From positions 3,162,001 to 3,226,000 of the forward strand of contig CP075492.1 of NCBI GenBank assembly GCA_021613535.1: DNA of 64,000 nt. The letters are read 5' to 3'. Of this stretch, positions 48,026 through 60,750 are shown piece after piece. Made by a program: the position numbers and the translations under genes. The number at the start of each line of letters is the position of its first letter. The first letter of the stretch is position 1. Source of the DNA: Adineta vaga. Taxonomy: Eukaryota; Rotifera. The notes beneath the pieces were generated by a model. The model saw nothing but the letters and a program-made list of their open reading frames with translations. It ran no database searches and had not been told where the DNA came from.

Positions 48026-51000
48026 TTAACATAATTTCATGACAATATTTGTATTTCCATATGCATAGTTTCCAATAATAACATCTGTAACATTATCATG
48101 ATTGATATCTTTTGATGATAATGCAAACGGGCGAGCATTAAAACCAATTGGTAATATAAATTGATTAGAAAAGCTTCCATTACCATAACCAAAGAAAAAA
48201 CCAACATTATTACTTCCATAATTAGCCACAGCTATGTCCAATAGTGTATCATTATTATAATCAGCTATATTAACTGATGATGGTTGAGATTTCAGACCCG
48301 TTGAATAAATAATTTGATTATAAAATGTTCCATTAGTTTTTCCAATAAAAATACCAATAGTATCACTTCCACTATTTGAAATAACAATATCTAATTGATT
48401 GTCATTATTCAAGTCAGCAATTGCAATTGAAGATGGATGAGAATCATTACCTGTTAAATAAATATTCTCACGTATAAATGTTCCATATCCCGATCCAAAC
48501 AGAATCATTAGATTATTAGTTCCAGAATTAGTTACTGCAACATCCAATTGCTTATTATTGTCAAAATCTCCCGTAGCAACAAACATTGGACGAGAATTTA
48601 ATCCAGTTGAATAAGACGGTAAACTTATAAAACTCTTACCAGAATATCCAAGAAATATGCTGATATCATCATTATCAGAATTACATACTGCCATATCCAG
48701 TCGACTATTGTTATTAAAATCAGCAAAGAGAACACCTGTTGGACGTGCATTATAACCAGTTGAATAAGTTATTTGACTGAAGAAAGTACGATTAACATAA
48801 CCAAGAAAAAAACCAATTTCACTTTTTTGTGAATTGACAACAGCAATGTCATCTATACCGTCATGATTCAGATCGATAACAGTCAACGAAGATGTTTGAG
48901 AATCTTGACCAGTTGACAAAATAATTTGATCTTCAAAACTTCCATTTCCATATCCGAAAAAGATGCCAATACTACTAAGTGCACTTTTAGCAATAACAAT
49001 ATCAATATAACCGTCTTTATCAAAATCCCCAGTATCAACAGAAGTTGATACCGAACCGGCACCAGTTGATAAAATTTTTTGTCCAGAAAAACTTCCATCA
49101 CCATTTCCAAACATTATATTTATAACATCACCTCGTTCATAAACGACGGCGACATCTGATCGATTATCATTATCAAAATCTGCAATAACAGCAGAACTTA
49201 ATCCATCGCGTGCACTTATTGGATAATCAATTGTGACAGAAAATTCACCATTACCAATTCCAAGAAAAATATTTATTGTTCCAGTTTCAAAATTGGCTAC
49301 AACAAGGTCTGGTCGAGAATCATCATTCAAATAACCGACGGTAACTTCTCTTGGCCAACCATTACTCTGAGTATTATAAACTATTGTATGGGAAATCGTA
49401 CGATTTGCACCCATTATTAAAATATATAGGAGAAAATGAGCATTATCAATTAAAGCTATGTCTGCTATATTGTCATCATTAAAATCACCAGCATCAACGG
49501 AAGTAGGTAAACATTTATCATCAGGAGAATATATTATCTGATTAGAAAATGTTCCATCACCATTTCCAAAAAAAATTCTAATGGTATGATCTCCATTATT
49601 AGCAGTTACTATATCAAGTCGATTGTCGTTATCGAAATCTCCTATGGCAAACTTAAATGGATTAGAACCTGCACCCGTAGAATAAGGGGTTCGTGATCCA
49701 AAATATCCATAATCATATTGAATTAGTATATTGATGTTATCATTACCATAATTGGCAATAACAATATCAGTCAGATGATCGTTATTGTAATCACCAGTAT
49801 CAATTGAATATGGATTTAAACCATCGGAAATTGAATAACTGTTTTGTTTTCCAAAACTTCCATTTCCATATCCATAAAAAATACCGAAAGAATTTACACC
49901 TGAATTAACAACGGCAATATCTCGATGATTGTCATTATTAAAATCGTGAACACTCACAGCGACAGGAGAAGAAATTGAACCAGTTGAATATTGATCTTGT
50001 ACTGGAAATTCTCCTTGACCATTTCCTAAATAGATTCCAATATTATTTGTAATATAATTAGCAACGACGAAGTCCATTTGATGATCTTCATTAAAATCAT
50101 CGACAAAAATAGAACGTGGACCAGAAGATGATCCAGTTGAAACTGGAGTTCCCTGCATAAAATTTGCATTTGCAAATCCAAGAAAAACACCGAAATTCTT
50201 ATCACCTGAATTAATAACGATAACATCGAGTAGAGTGTCATGATTGAAATCACCAATAGCAGCCGATGTTGGACGTGAATTTTTACTACTTGAATAAATT
50301 ACTGCATTCGAAAAACTGCCATTACCATAACCGAGAAAAAGGGCTATACCTCGACGTTCTTGATGATCAAAAAGAATATCGACTAAACTGTCATTATTAA
50401 AATCACCGACAATTACAAATGATGGATGCGATTCATAACCTGTTGTGTAAATCTTTTGCGGTAGAAAAGTTCCGTTTCCATAACCAAATAGAATGCCTAT
50501 GTTACTATTCCAAGGATTACTAACAACAAGATCAATTTGACCATCACTGTTAAAATCACTGCTAGCAACGGAACTTGTTAATGGATAATAACCTGTTGAA
50601 TAACTTCTTTCATTGACGAAGTGTCCAGCTCCATCTCCATAAAGTATACCTACAGAACCGTAAGGATAGGGGTCAGATTTGTATGTAACTGCTACATCGG
50701 GTCGACCATCGTTATTAAAATCAGTAACAGTAAATCCAGAGGCCGAATATCTAATTGTAGACTGAAATACATCTGTAAAACTTCCATTTCCATATCCAAG
50801 GAAAGCACAAATAACGCTAGAATAATCACACATAAAAGAAATATCGAGATAAGTATCATTATTTAAATCGCAAATAATAATCGATTGTAATTCATCGTAA
50901 AAATCATAATTCAATGTTGTTAAAAATGTGAAAGTTCCAAAACTATTTCCACGATGAATTTCTATTTTGGTTTCATCATAGTTTTGATAAAAGATGACAA

Positions 51001-52660
51001 TATCATCAAATCCATCTTTATCGAAGTCACCTACACCAGTAACAATAGACCACGGCTCATCAATAACTAAATATATCGATTGATTTGAAAACGTTCCATC
51101 ACCATTTCCCATAAAAACTCCCACGCTACCACTATCAATATCAACTACTACAATATCAAGTTTACTATCATTATTGAAATGACCCATATCTACTGAGCTT
51201 GGTTGTGATTCTGAACCAGTTGAATAAATTTTTTGATCAGAAAATGTTGCATTAGAATAAGCCAGTAAAATAAATATATTATTCGTTGCATAATTAGCTA
51301 CAGCAATATCTAATCGTTGATCATTATTAAAATCTGCTCCAACAATAGAATATGGTTGAGAATTTGAACCAGTTGAAAATATAACCTGATCTTTGAATAA
51401 TCCATTTCCAAGACCAAGAAAAACGCCAACATTATTAGTACCACTATTAGAAACAACAATATCAAGTTGATCATCATGATTAAAATCATCAATAATAATT
51501 GAAATTGGTTTAGAATTATTTCCTGTTGAATATGTTCTTTGTTCTGTAAATGTTCCCTTCGCATTTCCAAAGAAAATACAAATATTATTCAGAGCTAAAT
51601 TAACAATAACAATATCCAAATAATTATCTTGATTAAAATCTGCTACATCAATATCATTTGGATAAGATCCAATTCCAGTGGATATAATTATTCGATCTGT
51701 AAATGTTCCATTTCCATTTCCAAAATAGAATTCAATATTATGCAGACCAGAATTAACAACAGCTATATCAAGAGTATTATCATTATTAAAATCTTTAATA
51801 GCAATTGATAATGGTATTGAATCATAAGTCGAAGATAATTGAATTTGATTTTGAAGAAGACCATTATCATATCCAAAGAGAATTCCAACAATATTTGTTC
51901 CATAATTAGTAACAACAATATCAATATATGAATCATTATTTAAATCATTCAAAGCAACTCTTAAAGGACGAGAAGATCCAACTGAATAGACTATTTGATC
52001 TTGAAATGTTCCATTATGATTACCAATAAGAATGCCAATTGTATGAGAACCAAAATTTGATACAACTATATCCAAATAGCCATCTTTATTTAAATCAGCG
52101 ACGGCAATGGATGAGGGTTGGGAACCTATACCAGTTGAATATGTCATTTGAGTTGTAAATGTTCCATTACCCATTCCAAAAAAGATTCCAATATTATTCG
52201 TACCCGAATTAGCTACAGCAATATCCATTTGTTTATCACGATTAAAATCATATGTAACAATACATTTGGGATAAGAATTACTACTGATAAATTGATAATT
52301 GATTGTTTTTATAATCACTTCACATGTTATTTCTAAAGAATATTTAAATCTTTTCTCTCCAATCTATGTTACGAATAAAAAATATTCCTACTTGATTTAT
52401 ACGATATGGTGAAATACCAACCAAAATTGCGACTATCATTGATAGAATTGTAAATAAACTAAATACACCCACACCCTTCCAAGTACGATATTTAGATCTA
52501 AAATCAAAGCGTGTTTTTTTTGTATGAAGATTAAAATAGGATAAACATACCGAAATTGATGAGATTGAGTGTTATTATCTGTATCCATATGAACATCGTT
52601 TACATTCGATAAATTCTCTTCAGAATGTAATTGCTCAATGGTGACAACTGTCTTCTCCAT
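48026..52660 (-). CDS. Giant FG-GAP/VCBS-repeat type II membrane protein (1513 residues)
   Basis: Three exons (52551-52660, 52373-52497, 48026-52332) in matching phase; introns of 53 and 40 nt. The N-terminus (MEKTVVTIEQLHSEENLS) is cytoplasmic, followed by a signal anchor (VFSLFTILSMIVAILVGIS). The rest is 28 repeats of about 48 residues, each with a calcium-loop-like DFNNDNxLDIVV and a segment of the type GNGTF. Such repeats form beta-propellers as in integrin alpha chains and in bacterial VCBS proteins; 28 units would fill about four seven-bladed propellers. The extracellular part is rich in N-glycosylation sites (GNGTF, GNGSF). No lesion over 4.3 kb of coding sequence. It probably acts in adhesion or recognition. 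A piece of its 5' end is duplicated at 59985-60690. Confidence 0.9.
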
Positions 52661-54704
52661 GATATACACAAATGCTGTTTGAGAAAAATCAAAAAGAAAG
52701 AAAACTTTTTACAAGAATATAAACGTAGTGTATTGGAATAGAAAAACATCCAAATAATTTTTATTTCGAATACGGATTTGTTAAGCTATGAGAATCATAA
52801 GGCGATCTATAGATAACTGGAGGTATACTTACGATGTAAATTAATACTGGGATGTATTGAAGTTATTTTGTGTGTTAATAGTCAATTTAGATACTTGGTT
52901 TTTTCCAAGTAATGTTTGTTTATATGTGAAATAACAAAGCTTAATACTTTATACACACAATTATATGATTTATATGAATGATTTTTTTTCGCACATGTTT
53001 TCATCATAACGCTGTGCAATACAGTTATGTCTTTCTTTTTTTTGAATTTATGTTAGCAAGAAAAGATATTACTTACCGTTACCTTTTTCTTGTTTTCTTT
53101 TCGTTCTTATGTATATATGATATATGTTTGAGGGTGGGTGTGGGTGCTGATATTCCTTCTTACCCATATTTACAATAGAATGAAATTTTCGTTCGAATAT
53201 ACATAAAAGCAACTCTATAGTAGCTTCATCGACTAGAAATTATGCCAAAATAGATGTCTCATATTTCCATATGCTTAATCTTTATATAGATACGATGAAC
53301 AGCTGTTATTTCTTGAAGTTCTCGAGGAACGTTTTATGACTATAAATCTATCGAAATATCCTAAATAATAGTCGCGTTTGGGAATGATTTTGCCATGAGC
53401 ATAGTTGAAAACCATTATATAAAAAGTTGTTTCAATTGATAATCGAGAATACGATGTAAAGAATATGGATGAATTGCAAAATTATTGTATCGTTTAGAGT
53501 AAAAACTGGATGAAAAACAAAAATTTTCGATTTTGAACTCGATCAGTGATGTTTTTAGTTGTACTACATGAGAGGAGAAAAAGTATCAAGTTTATCCATT
53601 ACCGTATTTAGTAAAGCTCTGATATACGAGAAACATTGGAAAATCTACTGAATGATTGTACCGCTGTTGGATCGAAAAATGGATTAAATATTAGATATTC
53701 GCAGAATGTGTTGAAAATACTTCAGTTTATATAGTCCAGTGTAATGATGCACGATCATACAAACTCTCTAAGTGCACTATTCTTTATATAAAATCTCACG
53801 TGTTTCATTGAATGTGACAACTATAGATATTTAGATTTTATTCGCCACTTATAAGCTTTCATTTAAAGCGTCCCCCGACAGATTTTGAATACTTTGTTAA
53901 ATTGTTTAGGCGTTTGTAAATCTCGATCGTGTGACACTATATCATGCTTCAGACATTACATTAGTATTCGAAGAAAAACGTATCATAAACTGTGATGATA
54001 GAACGAACCAGTTTAAGATTCGTCATGTTTACATACTGCGTACTGTAAATTCCAACAATAGTGTGGAAATTCAAATGACAGGACATATGGGCCAGTTATA
54101 GTTCATTTTCTGTCCATAGGTGGTAGCAGAAACTACTTATTGCATCCTAGTATATGCAGTATCTCGGAATAGGATAATGATAAATTCCTGATTTTTTTTG
54201 TGTGATAGTGAGGATCAACTAGAGCCCCAAACTCAGAACTGTTCATAAAGATTGATCAAGAGGAATTGCGGAGTTATTCATCGTATACATCGTTCATAGT
54301 CATGCTTCTGAATAAATAATAAATGTTTTATACAAGATTATTCATTGTGTATGTTTGTTGTTTAAATATAGTAAATAGTTGTTCTATCTGTGGCATTGAT
54401 TCAATGTACTTTTGACGGTAGTGAACGTCAAAGTCGTGTGTGTTTTTTGCTTTCTGTGCGGTGAGGCAAAAAGAGAAAGAAAAAAAAGAATAGAAAAAAG
54501 AACGTAAAAATACAATCACTTCTTTATCTTGGACTGGTAAGAATTGAGAGTGGCAAAGACATTTTTATTATATAAAATAATTCAAAGCAGCAACTAAAAC
54601 AAACATATTTCACTCCTCCATCAGTAACGATCTCATTACGTCAAGTAATTCTCTATCAAATAAAATGAATGAATAGTTTCTTTTTTTTAGTATATTACAC
54701 AATA
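52661..54704. other. Long intergenic region; left part is a duplicated block
   Basis: 52418-53127 is repeated at 59985-60690 (about 90 percent identical by eye); the homology ends at a telomere-like tract. 53171-54704 shows no gene. Confidence 0.5.
53128..53170. repeat. Telomere-like element at a duplication edge
   Basis: TTGAGGGTGGGTGTGGGTGC then TTCTTACCCATATTTAC. The homologous block in the other copy ends at the element starting at 60694. Confidence 0.6.
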
Positions 54705-55532
54705 ATGAGTGCACCACCTCGATACATCATTCGTAATGCTCGAAATGAAAGAAATTTTGATGACATGAATCATGTACAGCCCAAAGAAATAAGAGTATCA
54801 TCGATAAGACCACGTTCGTATAATGACGAATATCAATATCAAGAACCAAGATATAATAATAGACAACCAATTCCCCCACCACCGTGAATATTAACTTTAG
54901 ATGATGATTCTTATATACTATATTATATTCTTTTTTTATTTTCAAGTAAATCTCGTAGTTGGTGTTCGAAAGCATGTGTAATTGGACTTCTTATTGGTTT
55001 GACAATTGGTATACTGATTGCTGCTGCAGTTGCAATTCCACTTGGTCTCATCAAACGACCAACTCCTGCATTTGGTAAGCAAAAATTCTTGGTATACAAA
55101 GAATATTCTTTATTTATTTTAGTTCGAGGTGAAGTTTCTTCTACACCAAATTGGATTGGAACATTTCAAATGGATAGTTCATGTGATACAAGTACATGTT
55201 GTTGTTTTACAAATCAAATTTTCCTAATTCAGACAAGTTCGAATTTATTACAATTAAATGGAAGTCTTTCTGGTCGATGTATTGGTTCTACAAGTTTGGT
55301 GTCTTATGCGCTATCAATGCCAACAAACTATGCAGTAGCATTTACATGGTTTGGACAAGCAATTCGTGTAATTCTAAGTCAAGATAATTCTTATCTAGCA
55401 CTTGTGGATAATAATGTTGGATATTGTAGTGGTACTGCATTAAGAACATCTTATAGTAATAGTAGAATTAATAGTGTCAATTTACCTTTAATGATATTTA
55501 TGTTTTTGATTATTATCGGAATAATTATATAA
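54705..55532 (+). CDS. Cys-rich surface protein with CCC motif and two hydrophobic segments
   Basis: Three exons (54705-54883, 54947-55074, 55123-55532) in phase give 238 residues. A Pro/Arg/Tyr-rich N-terminus of about 65 residues (cytoplasmic, ending QPIPPPP) is followed by a membrane segment (GLLIGLTIGILIAAAVAIPLG). The extracellular part carries the SCDTSTCCCF motif and a Ser/Thr-rich beta region. A C-terminal hydrophobic tail (LPLMIFMFLIIIGIII) could be a second helix or a GPI signal. The CCC segment matches the secreted protein at 31631-32377. The function is not known. Confidence 0.78.
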
Positions 55533-57255
55533 TCAAATGAAACAGAACTTTTGTCCTTAGACATTCAGTGTATTTGCACGAAGTATCGCGATATTTTTTA
55601 TTAATATACTGTGACTTTTATACCAAAACAACTTTTCATTAGGTGGTAATAAAAAAATTGATTCATATTTACATATTTAACTAACATAACGTCAGAAATG
55701 GACCAGATAAGTCATACCTTGAAATAATATGAAATTTATCATTTTCAAACGATAGTGATGTCTCACGATCTAAGGACGTGATTTGACGTTGTACATATAC
55801 AGAAGGTTAAGATTGATACTGTTATCGTTTATTTATTTCATTGACATCTATGATGACTTTTTAAAAGAGGATATAATTAGCGTAAAATGATGTATCGATC
55901 GATGTTGACCTTTCTTTTATTCTGTCCTTTCCTTTTCTAAATCATATGCATATTTAGATAGACATGACAGAAACGGAGAGAATTAACTAGTGTGAGCAAT
56001 CTTGCTATTCACCAATGTGTCCTTATAATTTAGACCGAAACAATTGTTAATTAAGTCAATATATCTGATTACATACCGTAGGCAAAATGGATCATATTTT
56101 TACTAATACTTCATCTAGTTCAAATGCTGTGTAAAAACTGGGATTTGCGTTTGATTCAAGTCCTTTTTTTTAAAGGTTCCATAATGACGCATAGTCTGCC
56201 TATAGAAGCATACTAGAATATCGTGTGTGAACCGTTTATTTTATGAATTCCATTTTTCCATGTACAGGAGAAATGCAATAAAGTAAACGCACAAAACAGA
56301 TAAAGAAATAATTTCCAATAATATTTATTCATACTGATTTTTCAGTAATTAAATTACTTTTCAAGAAAATGATTTTGCTACAAAATCAGATTTCCTATTA
56401 TATGCCAATATCCTTTATTAAATCAAATTTATTCCTATACGAATGAGGGTGGGGATATATTTTCCTCTTTATACAACTATTCATGCATTCTCTTTTATCC
56501 ATGGTTTCAAAGACATTCGTCTAGCATTTTTCTTTCACTGCTTTATTTACTTCATGTTTTAAAAAATCTTACATTTAATTTGCTCTGCCTTCAAAAAGTT
56601 CTTTTTCTCTTATTTACTATTCCATTTGGCAGTTAGTTCATTTCATATGATTATCGAAATGTAATTTGATGCATTGTCCTTTCTGTAGGACAATTACAAC
56701 TTAGTTTTATCATTATCAGATCAGATCAGATCAAAAACTATAAGGAAACTGAACATTGCTTTGTCATTGCCAATGAACATGAATAGAAGATGAGTTTTCA
56801 GTAAAAACGATTGTTTGAACATAACACTATCATTTTACAATGGAAAAACTATTTCAATAAATTTAAAACTGAATTCTTTAGTGAATATTACTTCTATAAA
56901 AAGAAACACATGATAAATGGAACATAAAACTATCATCGAATCTAGCAAAAAAACTTACTGTTAAGTTAAATATAACTATATTTATAGAATATTGTTCAAA
57001 TACTTACAGAATAATATTTCAAGAGTGACTAAAACTGAAAACAAGATATACATGCATCTAAATGCTTTTATAATTTATTTTCTCAAGTCTTTCATATAAT
57101 TAATATGAATACAGTGTGTGCAATTTTGTATATTATATGAATTTATGATAAGTTTATTGTTATGTCTATGATATTTAAGACAAAATTTAATTTATTGCCC
57201 AAAAGCGATGCACAGATTGTCGATTATAAATTGAGTTCTATTTTGTGTTCGATCA
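55533..57255. other. Long AT-rich intergenic region
   Basis: No gene or clear repeat apart from a G-rich stub (56441-56456). Confidence 0.4.
56441..56456. repeat. Telomere-like stub
   Basis: GAATGAGGGTGGGGAT, a single arm only; could be chance. Confidence 0.25.
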
Positions 57256-57543
57256 CTATTCATGCATAACTCCATGTCCTACTACAAGTGTTATTGTGTC
57301 AGTATTCTCATAGAAACCACAATTTATCCATAAGGAAGATCTAAATATTGTCTTAAAAGTTCCTCCAGATGTAATCTGACCAGACCTGTAAGCAGTTAGT
57401 TTAATATCGATAGAACCATACCAAGTGCTATATAAATTCATAGAATCAAAAGAAAAACGAGTTCCATTTGCATTATGCATCGCAAAATTGCCACTGAGAG
57501 CAGCACTTCGATAACCCCTCATCGGCTGGAGTTGTTGAGACAT
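57256..57543 (-). pseudogene. Gene fragment of 95 residues abutting a telomere-like tract
   Basis: An ORF MSQQLQPMRGYRSAALSGNF ... HGVMHE with protein-like composition (Gly, Ser, Thr, aromatic residues; beta-rich). The family was not recognised. Its ATG lies 3 nt from a 115-bp telomere-like tract (57546-57660), so any upstream exons or promoter seem to have been cut off or replaced. It may be a broken last exon or a short active gene that uses the tract as its 5' flank. Confidence 0.4.
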
Positions 57544-57545
57544 CT

Positions 57546-57660
57546 TGGGATTGGGTGTGCGGTGAGTGTAGGGTCCACAACCTCACTCACATATGTCACA
57601 CTCACACCCAGAAACACATACCAAAACCGAAACACCCACACATCACACTGACACCTATCC
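57546..57660. repeat. Longest telomere-like tract, mixed orientation
   Basis: GGGATTGGGTGTGCGGTGAG, then GTAGGGTCCACAACC and repeated CTCACAC / AACACCCACAC / GACACC units. It starts 3 nt upstream of the ORF at 57256-57543 and ends 73 nt downstream of the F-box gene stop. Confidence 0.65.
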
Positions 57661-57733
57661 CGCAAAAATCAACAAAATAAGTGAGATACATTTATGTTCG
57701 TGATTAATATATATATTGATCTCCCATTGTTCA

Positions 57734-59629
57734 TTAACAAAAAGCTAGTGATTGTTTCCCCGGTCGAAAGTCTGTAACGTTAAAATCAAGACGCTCATCG
57801 TTCTCATAATAATAGTATTCATAATCGTCAATATCATAATCGTCAGTATAATAACCGTCACTATTATAAATACATTCATCAAAATCAATGTCAGAATCAG
57901 AAGTATCATCGTAGGTGTCACAGTTTCCTTTGGACGAATATATATTTGCTTCCAAGGCCTGATTCTGCAACCATCTTTTCGTTTGAATAGGCATATGCGT
58001 ATTGAATGAAAACACTTTCATCTTTGAATATTTTACTAATTCGTTTATTACCAATAGTAAATGTTTCGGTCCATCACAGTAACATTTTAGTCGTTTAATA
58101 TTTGAAAACCGTTTGCAGACTTTCATTATTTCATAAGCATCATAGAAGTAATCACCTAAAACATCTAATTCTGTTATATTTTTGCTGATATATTCACATA
58201 CATCCTGATTGCTGAAAAGTGAAAGTAAAGTATCCTTTCGGATTTTCAACGATGATATGTTTGACGCTTCTTTCATTATTAATAATAATACTAGTGGAGA
58301 TTCGATATCGAGTAAGCACGACGAGATATCAAGTTGCTTTAAGTTATATAAGTTAACGATCATCTTCAGTGACTTTATGTGTTTTGTTTCTAGAGGAGGA
58401 TATGTATCAATACTGCGCTCATAGTCATTATCTAGTGTTAATGAATTAACAGATGAAAAATAATGTTCGCAAGTAGTTGTTATACTCTGCAAAGATAATG
58501 TTAAGATGGTAACTTTGTCAAATGTGCCTAAATCAGTATTCGATACATCACAATATCTTTCGGTATATGATATAAGAGTATATTCATTTGATGGATAAGG
58601 TATAGTATAAATGCATGCACAGCTCTTCGAAAGTGCACATTCAGTATACCAATGGTTTTGATACCAGAAATCATTCTGGAAGTGTTCAAATCTTTTATAA
58701 ATGTCGTTGTCTTTACGAAGATATGTCATGCCAAATTTGAATTGGAAGTTAGTTAATCGGGGTAATACAGATTCAATCAATCGTTGCCAATCTTGAGGAT
58801 TAAGAATTTCCAAATCATTTTCAACAGAGATTGTTAAACTACTCAGATTAGGTGTTTTTCTTAATATCGTTTCAAGCGAATTAAAGCTACCAAAGTAAAC
58901 CGGAGAACCACGAACAATCAGTTGTTTTAAATGAGTAGCAGTGTGTTCATTCGTCGAATTAAGTTCGTCGATTTTCCACCAATCACATCCCTTTAAGTAA
59001 TTTATACTAAGATATTGTAGTTTGGGAAGATATTTAAAAAAAAGACACACTCGCGACACCGAACAACTATGAGAAATTGTTAAATTAATAACTGACGTAA
59101 ATGGATCAAGAACCGCGAAATTCAGTTCTAGCACTGGCACCGATAATGATTGTATATTAGATCTGGACAGTGCTGTCACGATGTTATCGATTTCCTCCGC
59201 CCATTTCTTAAAGTAAAAGTCCTATAAATTAAATAATAACAGTAAAGTACGTACCATATCCTTCCGTGCATAGCCTTCGTAGTCTACAGCCAAACATAAT
59301 GATCGAAGATGAAGAAATTGATCGAGCGAAAAACGTGACAAAAATGTAGATATTTGGTCATAAACAGTTTCATGGGACAAGTGTAAAGAGCGGATTCGGT
59401 TTTTAATTCCGGGATTTGATAATATCTGTTCACAAAATTGATCAAAAGTTGATTTTTGTACATGTCGAAAATTCAACCGCAGAGGAATACTTCGAATAAG
59501 ATTGTAATACCGGTTATTTAGAAAATCGAATGCATAGAATATATCTGTTCCATTGAGATATTTGAAGCATTCCAGGAGTATCTCGTTTGGTAGGAGCTCA
59601 AATTTCATAACGTCCTGCATATCACCCAT
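57734..59629 (-). CDS. F-box / leucine-rich protein, intact
   Basis: Two exons (59255-59629 and 57734-59221) with a 33-nt phase-0 intron give 620 residues. F-box at about residues 10-45: FELLPNEILLECFKYLNGTD then FYAFDFLNNRYYNLI. The remainder holds irregular leucine-rich units (for example LPKLQYLSINYL, TPNLSSLTISV, NLYNLKQLDISSCLLDIES). The C-terminus is strongly acidic and Tyr-rich (DDYDIDDYEYYYYENDER). F-box proteins link substrates to the SCF ubiquitin ligase via Skp1. Intact, in contrast to the relative at 10441-11930. If the intron is retained, an in-frame TAG truncates the protein after residue 134 or so. Confidence 0.88.
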
Positions 59630-59913
59630 GATGAGAAAAAAGGTTTACTTTCAAAGTCTGCTATCTTATCTTTCTATAAAAAAAAGATAGTAGTTCAGTA
59701 TATAATGTTTCTTCATGACTTATATTCGGATCGCAGATAGAGAAAGCATGCCTCACTGAGGTCAAACAGAGACCCCGAATATTCGAGAACGTCCGTTTGA
59801 TAATCGAAACTGGAACTACGTCAAATGAAGTAGTCCTGAGATTAAAGACAGGATAATTGGGATGAGGACTTAATTGTAACTTTTATCTACATAACAAATG
59901 TTAAGTAAATAGC

Positions 59914-59976
59914 ATGTGGGTGTAAGCGTGGGTACAATTATTACTTTCATTTCATATTCTGACCCACACCCACGGT
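59914..59976. repeat. Telomere-like hairpin element at a duplication edge
   Basis: ATGTGGGTGTAAGCGTGGGT, a loop of about 28 nt, then CTGACCCACACCCACGG. The duplicated FG-GAP 5' block starts about 9 nt to the right. Confidence 0.7.
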
Positions 59977-59984
59977 GAAAGACA

Positions 59985-60690
59985 CAACCAAAATAGCGAC
60001 TATCATTGATAGAATTGTAAATAAACTAAATACGCCGATGAATCTCCAAGTGCGATATTTTGAGCTAAAATCAAAGTGTTTTTTTGTATGAAGATTAAAA
60101 TAAGATAAACATACCGAAATTGATGTGATTGAGTGTTATTATCTGTATCCATATGAACATCGTTTACATTCGATAAATTCTCTTCAGAATGTAATTACTC
60201 AATGGTGACAACTGTCTTCTCCATGATATATACAAATGCTGTTTGAGAAAAATCAAAAAGAGAGAAAACTTTTTACAAGAATATATACGCATTGTATTGG
60301 AATAGAAAAAAAATCTAAATAATCTTTATTCCGAATACAGATTTGTTAAACTATGAGAATTATAAGGCGATCTATAGATAACTGGAGGCATACTTACGAT
60401 GTAAATTAATACTGGAATGTACTGAAGTTGTTTTGTGTGTTAATAGTCAATTTAGCTACTTGGTTTTTTCCAAGTAATGTTTGTTTATATGTGAAATAAT
60501 AAAGCTTGATATTTTATACACACAATTATATGATTTATATCAATGATTTTTTCTCGCACATGTTTTCATCATAACGCTGTGCAATACAGTTATGTCTTTC
60601 TTTTTTTTTAATTTATGTTAGCAGGAAAAGATATTACTTACCGTTACCTTTTTTTGTTTTCCTTTCGTTCTTATGTATATATGGTATATT
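59985..60690 (-). pseudogene. Duplicated 5' fragment of the FG-GAP gene
   Basis: Copy of 52418-53127: exon 1 (ATG at 60224), intron 1, part of exon 2 with the signal-anchor segment, and the 5' flank. The ninth or tenth codon of exon 1 is TAA where the full gene has CAA. Exon 2 breaks off at 59985, next to a telomere-like hairpin; the other side of the block ends at another (60694). No FG-GAP repeats follow. It cannot make a functional protein. Confidence 0.85.
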
Positions 60691-60693
60691 TTT

Positions 60694-60750
60694 CAGTGTG
60701 GGTGTGGGTCTGGGTGTTAGTGTTACATCTATCTAACACCCACACCCTCT
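60694..60750. repeat. Telomere-like hairpin element
   Basis: CAGTGTGGGTGTGGGTCTGG, then a perfect inner stem GGGTGTTAG / CTAACACCC with loop TGTTACATCTAT, and an outer right arm CACACCCTC. Confidence 0.75.

Noticed and set aside
52460-52485. Telomere-like ACACCCACACCC tract
   Set aside because: Falls inside exon 2 of the FG-GAP gene and encodes WKGVGVF before the membrane anchor; the paralogous fragment has a different sequence here, so it is coding DNA and not counted as an element.
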